Of a stretch of 64,000 nucleotides of DNA, positions 59,243 through 64,000 are shown one piece after another. How positions within the stretch are numbered: position 1 is the stretch's first letter; each line of letters begins with the position of its first letter. A program made the position numbers and the translations under genes. The notes under the pieces are model-generated. The model saw only the letters and a program-made list of their open reading frames with translations, made no database searches and was not told where the DNA came from. The stretch lies in the NCBI RefSeq assembly GCF_002924445.1, contig NZ_PIGG01000026.1, forward strand, positions 186,001 through 250,000. Direction: 5' to 3'. The stretch comes from Minwuia thermotolerans. GTDB lineage: Bacteria > Pseudomonadota > Alphaproteobacteria > Minwuiales > Minwuiaceae.

Positions 59243-60157
59243 ATGCTCAAGTCCCGCGTTCTGGGCGCCGCGACGGCGCTTGCCATCGGTCTGGCGGCGG
59301 CGTCGGCCGTGGCGCAGCAGACCCAGCAGGCCGCGCCCGCCATGCCCGCCGAGGAGAACCCGGTGGTGGCCCGCGTCGGCGGCCAGGAACTGCGCTTCGA
59401 CGAGGTCATGGCGCTGATGCAGGATCTGCCGCAGCAATACCGCCAGGTGCCCATCAACGTGCTCTATCCGATGCTGGTCCGCCGCGCGGTGAACAATCGC
59501 CTGCTGCTGGAGGCGGCGAAGGAGACGGATGTCGCCGAGAGCGAGGATCTGAAGGCGGAGGTGGAGGCCTTCCGTCGCTCGCGCATCCTCGAATATTTCC
59601 TGCTCGACAGGATCGAGGCGGAAATCGACGAGGCGGCGCTGCAGGCGCGCTACGAGGAGTACGTCAAGACCGCGGATCCCGAACCGGCCGTCCACGCCCG
59701 CCACATCCTGCTGAAGACCGAGGACGAAGCCCGTGCGGTCATGAAGGAGCTGGAAGAGGGCGCCGACTTCGCCGAACTGGCGATGCAGAAATCGACCGGG
59801 CCCAGCGGTCCGCAAGGCGGCGATCTCGGCTTCTTCCAGAAGGGCCAGATGGTGCCGGAGTTCGAGGCTGCGGCCTTCGCGATGGAACCGGGCGAGGTCT
59901 CGGAATCCCCCGTCAAGACCCAGTTCGGCTGGCACGTCATCAAGGTCGAGGATCGCCGCGAGCATCCGACCTTCGAGGAGAAGAAGGAAGAGCTCCGCCA
60001 GGAGATGAGCGGCGAGGTCATCCGGGACCTGATCGCCGATTTGCGCGACGACGCCGAGATCGAGGAGTTCCAGATCGACGGCTCGCCGCTGCCCCCGCCG
60101 GGCGAGGCCCAGGGCGGCCAGCCGCAGCCCGCCCAGGAAGAGCCCAGGGCCGAATAG
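59243..60157 (+). CDS. Periplasmic parvulin-type peptidyl-prolyl isomerase
   Basis: 304-residue SurA/PrsA-like foldase. Signal peptide MLKSRVLGAATALAIGLAAA to about 26 (ASAVAQQ). Helical chaperone part (VLYPMLVRRAVNNRLLLEAA) precedes a parvulin domain: VHARHILLKTEDEARAVMKE, GPSGPQGGDLGFFQKGQMVP, then FGWHVIKVEDRR. The C terminus is Pro/Gln/Glu-rich. It would assist folding of exported proteins delivered by the adjacent SecA. The ATG at 59243 gives the signal peptide start. Confidence 0.9.
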   Translation: MLKSRVLGAATALAIGLAAASAVAQQTQQAAPAMPAEENPVVARVGGQELRFDEVMALMQDLPQQYRQVPINVLYPMLVRRAVNNRLLLEAAKETDVAESEDLKAEVEAFRRSRILEYFLLDRIEAEIDEAALQARYEEYVKTADPEPAVHARHILLKTEDEARAVMKELEEGADFAELAMQKSTGPSGPQGGDLGFFQKGQMVPEFEAAAFAMEPGEVSESPVKTQFGWHVIKVEDRREHPTFEEKKEELRQEMSGEVIRDLIADLRDDAEIEEFQIDGSPLPPPGEAQGGQPQPAQEEPRAE

Positions 60158-60190
60158 GCGCGGACACCACAAGGGAGCGCGCCCCGCGCC

Positions 60191-60994
60191 ATGTACGCGA
60201 TCCCCTTTCCGGTCATCGATCCCGTGGCCGTCGATCTCGGACCGCTGGTGATCCGCTGGTATGCGCTGGCCTATATCGCCGGGCTGGTGATCGGCTGGCG
60301 CTACGCCATGCGTCTGGGCGACCGGCCGGACACGCCGGTGCGCCGGGAGCACCCGGACATGTTCCTGGTCTGGGCCACGATCGGCATCATTGCCGGCGGC
60401 CGGCTCGGTTATGTGCTGTTCTACGCGCCGGAATACTACTTCGCCCATCCCGGCGAGATCGTCGCCGTCTGGCAGGGCGGCATGTCGTTCCACGGCGGCT
60501 TGCTGGGGGTTGTCGCTGCCGGCCTGCTGTTCTGCCGGGTCAAGAAGATTCCGGCGTTCGCCTTCGGTGACATATTGTCGACCGTCGCGCCCATCGGGCT
60601 GTTCTTCGGGCGCATCGCCAACTTCGTGAACGGCGAACTCTGGGGACGGCCCACCGACGCGCCCTGGGGGATGATCTTCCCCCGCGCCGACGACCAGCCG
60701 CGCCATCCCAGCCAGCTCTACGAGGCGTTTCTGGAGGGCCTGCTGCTGTTCGCAGTGGTCAATCTGCTGGTCTGGCGCTTCGGCGCCTATCGCCGTCCGG
60801 GGCTGGTGATGGGGGTCTTCGTTGCCGGCTATGGCGCCGCGCGTTTCATCGTCGAGTTCTTCCGCCAGTGGGACGAAGGCGTCGAGCCCCTGTTCGGCTG
60901 GCTTTCGCGAGGTCAGCAGCTCTCGATCCCGATGATCGCGATCGGCCTCTACTTCGTCGTGCGCGCGCTCCGCCGCCCGCAGCAACCGGCATGA
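60191..60994 (+). CDS. lgt: Prolipoprotein diacylglyceryl transferase
   Basis: 267-residue inner-membrane enzyme that attaches diacylglycerol to the lipobox Cys of prolipoproteins. The family signature is present as FGRIANFVNGELWGRP (about 138-153), with GMSFHGGLLGVVAAGL and HPSQLYEAFLEGL. Seven hydrophobic segments can be counted. AGGGAG lies upstream of the ATG. It overlaps the next gene by 4 bp. Confidence 0.97.
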   Translation: MYAIPFPVIDPVAVDLGPLVIRWYALAYIAGLVIGWRYAMRLGDRPDTPVRREHPDMFLVWATIGIIAGGRLGYVLFYAPEYYFAHPGEIVAVWQGGMSFHGGLLGVVAAGLLFCRVKKIPAFAFGDILSTVAPIGLFFGRIANFVNGELWGRPTDAPWGMIFPRADDQPRHPSQLYEAFLEGLLLFAVVNLLVWRFGAYRRPGLVMGVFVAGYGAARFIVEFFRQWDEGVEPLFGWLSRGQQLSIPMIAIGLYFVVRALRRPQQPA

Positions 60995-62085
60995 ACGGGC
61001 TGGAGGCGCGGATCCGCGCGGAGATCGAGCGCGACGGGCCGATGCCGCTGGACCGTTACATGGCGCTGGCGCTGACCGATCCCGTGCACGGCTATTACAT
61101 GGGCCGCGATCCCCTGGGGGCCGGTGGCGATTTCATCACCGCGCCGGAGATCTCGCAGATGTTCGGCGAGCTTCTCGGTCTGTGGCTGGCCGACTGCTGG
61201 CAGCGCGCGGGCGAGCCCCGCGATGCCATCCTGGCCGAGCTCGGGCCGGGCAGAGGGACGCTGATGGCGGATGCGCTGCGCGCCATCGGCCGCGCCGCGC
61301 CGGCAATGCTGGAGCACGCGGCGCTCTGGCTCGTGGAAGCCAGCCCGGCGCTCAAGGCCATGCAGCGCGATCGCCTCGAGGGGGCAGGGGCCCGCTGGGC
61401 CGGGACCGTCGAGGACCTCCCCGACGGCCCCCTTTTCCTGATCGCGAACGAGTTTTTCGACGCCCTGCCGGTCCGGCAGGTCGCGCGCCGCGGCGAGGGG
61501 CTGGCCGAGCGCGCTGTCGGCCTCACCGGCGGCGAGCTTGCCTTCGTCGATGCGCCGCTGGCCCGTCCGCTGCCCTATGACACGCCGGAACTTGCAGACG
61601 GCGAGGTCTTCGAGCTGTGCGAGGCGGGCCAGGAGACCGCAGCCCTGATCGGCCGGCGGATCGCCGGCCAGGGCGGTGCGGCGCTGATCGTCGATTATGG
61701 CCACGGTGTCAGCGCGCCGGGCGACACGGTGCAGGCGATGCGGAACCATGCCTTCCACCCGGTGCTGAGCGAGCCCGGCAGCGCCGACCTGACCGCCCAT
61801 GTCGACTTCGCCGTTCTGGCGCGCGCGGCCGCCGGCGATGGCGCCGCGGTCCACGGACCGATCGGCCAGCGCCAGTTGCTGCTGCGTCTCGGCATCGAGG
61901 CCCGGCTGGGCCAGCTCATGAAGAACGCCGACCAGGCCACCGCCGACGGGCTCGCCGCCGGATTCCGGCGGTTGACCGATCCGGAGTTCATGGGTCACCT
62001 GTTCAAGGCGCTGGCAGTCTCGCCCGCCGACCAGCTGACGCCCGCAGGATTCGCCGATGAAGACGCTTACAGCCGCAACGCTTGA
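60991..62085 (+). CDS. MidA/NDUFAF7-family SAM-dependent methyltransferase
   Basis: 364-residue class I methyltransferase of COG1565. DPLGAGGDFITAPEISQMFG and LGLWLADCW are the typical N-terminal signature; the SAM-binding loop is ILAELGPGRGTLMADALRAI; FLIANEFFDALPVRQ and ALIVDYGHG follow. The eukaryotic relative NDUFAF7 methylates an arginine of complex I; a similar substrate in bacteria is possible but unproven. It is coupled to lgt (ATGA) and overlaps pgeF by 29 bp. Confidence 0.9.
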   Translation: MNGLEARIRAEIERDGPMPLDRYMALALTDPVHGYYMGRDPLGAGGDFITAPEISQMFGELLGLWLADCWQRAGEPRDAILAELGPGRGTLMADALRAIGRAAPAMLEHAALWLVEASPALKAMQRDRLEGAGARWAGTVEDLPDGPLFLIANEFFDALPVRQVARRGEGLAERAVGLTGGELAFVDAPLARPLPYDTPELADGEVFELCEAGQETAALIGRRIAGQGGAALIVDYGHGVSAPGDTVQAMRNHAFHPVLSEPGSADLTAHVDFAVLARAAAGDGAAVHGPIGQRQLLLRLGIEARLGQLMKNADQATADGLAAGFRRLTDPEFMGHLFKALAVSPADQLTPAGFADEDAYSRNA

Positions 62086-62827
62086 GGGCCTGCCGGGCCT
62101 TGCCCACGGCTTCTTCACGCGAAGGGGCGGCGTCTCGCAGGGCATCTACGGCAGCCTCAACGCCGGCCCGGGCTCGGGCGACGATCCGGCGGCCGTGGCC
62201 GAAAACAGGGAGCGGGTGGCGCGGGCGCTGGGCGCGGCGCATCTGGTGACCGTCCATCAACATCACAGCGCCGACGTGGTCCGGGTCGACGGCCCCTTCA
62301 CCGGGCCCCGGCCGAAGGCCGACGCCATGGTGACCGACCGTCCGGGGCTGGCGCTGGGCGTTCTCTCCGCCGATTGCGGACCCTTGCTGATGGCAGATCC
62401 GGAGGCGGGCGTGATCGGGGCGGCCCATGCCGGCTGGGGCGGCGCCCTGAAGGGCATCATCGGGAACACCATCGACGCCATGGAGACGCTGGGCGCGGAC
62501 AGGGCGCGGATCCGCGTGGCCCTCGGGCCGGCGCTGGCGCAGCCGTCCTATGAGGTCGGCCCGGAATATCGCGCGCGTTTCGTTGCGGACGACCCTCGGA
62601 ATGAACGCTTCTTCAGCCAGCCGGACGGCGCGCCCAGGCCCTTCTTCGACCTGCCGGGCTACATCGCGGCTCGCGTCATGGCCACGGGCGTCGCGCCGGC
62701 GCATTTCGCCGATCTGGCGCGGGACACCTACGCGGAACCCGGCCTGTTCTACAGCTACCGGCGGAGCGTCCATCACGGCGAGCCGGACTATGGCCGGCTG
62801 GTCGCGGCGGTGATGCTGACGCCATGA
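62057..62827 (+). CDS. pgeF: Laccase-domain protein PgeF (YfiH)
   Basis: 256-residue enzyme. Family members act on purine nucleosides and in peptidoglycan editing (removal of misincorporated L-Ser UDP-MurNAc). Metal ligands and motifs: AHGFFTRRGGVSQGIYGSLN, LVTVHQHHSADVVRV, GVLSADCGPLLMAD, GAAHAGWGGALKGII and YSYRRSVHHG (some quoted in short form). ATG 62057 lies within the methyltransferase gene, giving a 29-bp overlap. Confidence 0.93.
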   Translation: MKTLTAATLEGLPGLAHGFFTRRGGVSQGIYGSLNAGPGSGDDPAAVAENRERVARALGAAHLVTVHQHHSADVVRVDGPFTGPRPKADAMVTDRPGLALGVLSADCGPLLMADPEAGVIGAAHAGWGGALKGIIGNTIDAMETLGADRARIRVALGPALAQPSYEVGPEYRARFVADDPRNERFFSQPDGAPRPFFDLPGYIAARVMATGVAPAHFADLARDTYAEPGLFYSYRRSVHHGEPDYGRLVAAVMLTP

Positions 62828-62899
62828 TTTGCGGATCGACAGTCCCCGAAATATTGTGGCCGCTGATCATCGGCTCGCCGGGTAAGGCCTGACAGGGAC

Positions 62900-64000
62900 A
62901 TGGCGCTACATTTCAGCCGCGAGGAGTTCGGGCAGCGGCTCGCCGCCACCTGCGCCGCCATGCGCGCGGAGCGGCTGGATGCGATGCTGATCTTCCGCCA
63001 GGAGAGCATGTACTGGCTCACCGGCTACGACACCTTCGGCTATGTCTATTTCCAGTGCCTGGTGCTGACCGCCGACGAGCGCATGGTGCTGATGACGCGT
63101 TCGGCCGACCTCCGGCAGGCGCAGCTGACCTCCATCGTCGGGGACATCCGCATCTGGGAGGACCGGGAGGGCGCCAATCCGGCGGACGATCTGCGCGAGA
63201 TCATGGCCGAACTGGACCTGGACGGCGCGCGCGTCGGCGTCGAGCTGGAGGCCTATGGCCTGACGGGCAGATCGCTCAGGATGCTCGACCGGGCCATGGA
63301 GGGCTTCTGCGCCATGACCGACGCCTCGTTCCTGATCAGCCGGCTTCGGCTGGTGAAGAGTCCGGCCGAGATCGAGTATGTCGAGAGAGCGGCCGAACTG
63401 GCCGACGACGCGTTCGACGCAGCGCTCGAAACCGCGCGTCCGGGCGCGTTCGAAGGCGATATCCTGGCCGCAATGCAGGGGGCCGTGTTCCGGGGCGGCG
63501 GCGACTATTCCGGCAACGAGTTCGTCATCGGCTCGGGCGATCACGCCCTGCTCTGCCGCTATCAGGTGGGACGGCGGCGCCTTGACGCCGAAGATCAGCT
63601 CACCCTGGAGTGGGCCGGCGTCTACCGGCGGTATCATGCCGCCCTGATGCGGACCTTCACCGTCGGGCGCACGACCGGCCGTCACCGCGACCTGCATGCC
63701 GCCAGCATGGAGGCGCTGCAGGCCTGCGAGGCCAGGCTGCGTCCCGGCTCGACGATGGGCGACGTGTTCCGGGCCCATTCGGACGTCTTCGACCGGCGCG
63801 GGCTCAGGGCCCATCGCCTCAACGCCTGCGGCTACGCCCTGGGGACCACCTTCGCACCCAACTGGATGGACTGGCCGATGTTCTACCGTGACAATCCGGT
63901 GGAGATTCGTCCGGGGATGGTGTTCTTCGTCCACATGATCCTGGCCGACAGCGACAGCGGAACCGCCATGACGCTCGCCCGGACGTCCCTGGTCACGGAG
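62900..64000 (+). CDS. M24-family creatinase/Xaa-Pro peptidase-like protein (3' end cut)
   Basis: 367 codons are visible and the frame is still open at the window edge. The N-terminal creatinase domain begins MALHFSREEFGQRLAATCAA and includes SMYWLTGYDTFGYVYFQCLV. The pita-bread domain starts near LVKSPAEIEYVERAAELADD. At the place of the two Asp metal ligands it reads LEWAGVYRRYHAALMRTF, with no Asp. This points to a metal-independent, creatinase- or ectoine-hydrolase-like enzyme rather than a metallopeptidase. AGGG lies 3-6 nt before the ATG. Confidence 0.82.
   Translation, partial: MALHFSREEFGQRLAATCAAMRAERLDAMLIFRQESMYWLTGYDTFGYVYFQCLVLTADERMVLMTRSADLRQAQLTSIVGDIRIWEDREGANPADDLREIMAELDLDGARVGVELEAYGLTGRSLRMLDRAMEGFCAMTDASFLISRLRLVKSPAEIEYVERAAELADDAFDAALETARPGAFEGDILAAMQGAVFRGGGDYSGNEFVIGSGDHALLCRYQVGRRRLDAEDQLTLEWAGVYRRYHAALMRTFTVGRTTGRHRDLHAASMEALQACEARLRPGSTMGDVFRAHSDVFDRRGLRAHRLNACGYALGTTFAPNWMDWPMFYRDNPVEIRPGMVFFVHMILADSDSGTAMTLARTSLVTE

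Overview
The window is GC-rich DNA from the chromosome of an alphaproteobacterium. The evidence is the CpdR-type response regulator beside an N-formylglutamate amidohydrolase, a GcrA-family regulator, an MmgR-like small RNA, and neighbours such as secA, lgt, pgeF and a YcbB-type L,D-transpeptidase. The genus cannot be named from the sequence.

Left chromosomal arm (1-4870): the 5' part of a Ku DNA-repair gene (minus strand), a DUF421/YetF membrane protein, an exported EF-hand protein, a small two-helix channel-like protein, a YcbB-type L,D-transpeptidase and a PAS_5 protein.

Prophage (4871-53088, 48.2 kb): a complete lambda-like siphovirus genome lies between two exact 52-bp copies of the 3' half of a tRNA-Gly(GCC) gene; the intact tRNA is at the right end. 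From left to right it holds: (i) a leftward early operon of overlapping genes ending in an excisionase-like HTH protein and a tyrosine integrase; (ii) an S24-type repressor and a divergent Cro-like gene with shared GTGAGA operator-like motifs; (iii) a rightward, tightly coupled early operon with a GcrA-like regulator, two DNA methyltransferases, a candidate structured RNA, a CHC2/Toprim primase and an SF3-like helicase, followed by an iteron cluster that may be the replication origin; (iv) a ParB-fused DNA methyltransferase; (v) Nu1/A terminase, gpW, portal, protease with nested scaffold, gpD, capsid, neck and tail tube genes; (vi) a tail chaperone gene with a programmed -1 frameshift site, followed by an accessory cassette and a second copy of the chaperone; (vii) tape measure, M, L, K and a fused I-J tail tip gene, then fibre genes; (viii) a lysis region and a strong terminator; (ix) a membrane-bound degenerate-GGDEF/EAL protein inside attR that looks like lysogenic cargo.

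Right chromosomal arm (53040-64000): tRNA-Gly, cpdR, N-formylglutamate amidohydrolase, a nucleotidyltransferase-like protein, an MmgR-like sRNA, a lytic transglycosylase, secA, a parvulin-type isomerase, lgt, a MidA-type methyltransferase, pgeF and an M24 creatinase-like gene cut by the window edge.

The most interesting features are the accessory cassettes inside the late tail operon (divergent small basic peptide and membrane protein, an independent HTH/BRO switch, and an antisense membrane pair with a WYL-like domain), the iteron/G-quadruplex cluster, the structured RNA in the early operon, and the combination of a phage GcrA homologue with three DNA methyltransferases and a c-di-GMP phosphodiesterase.
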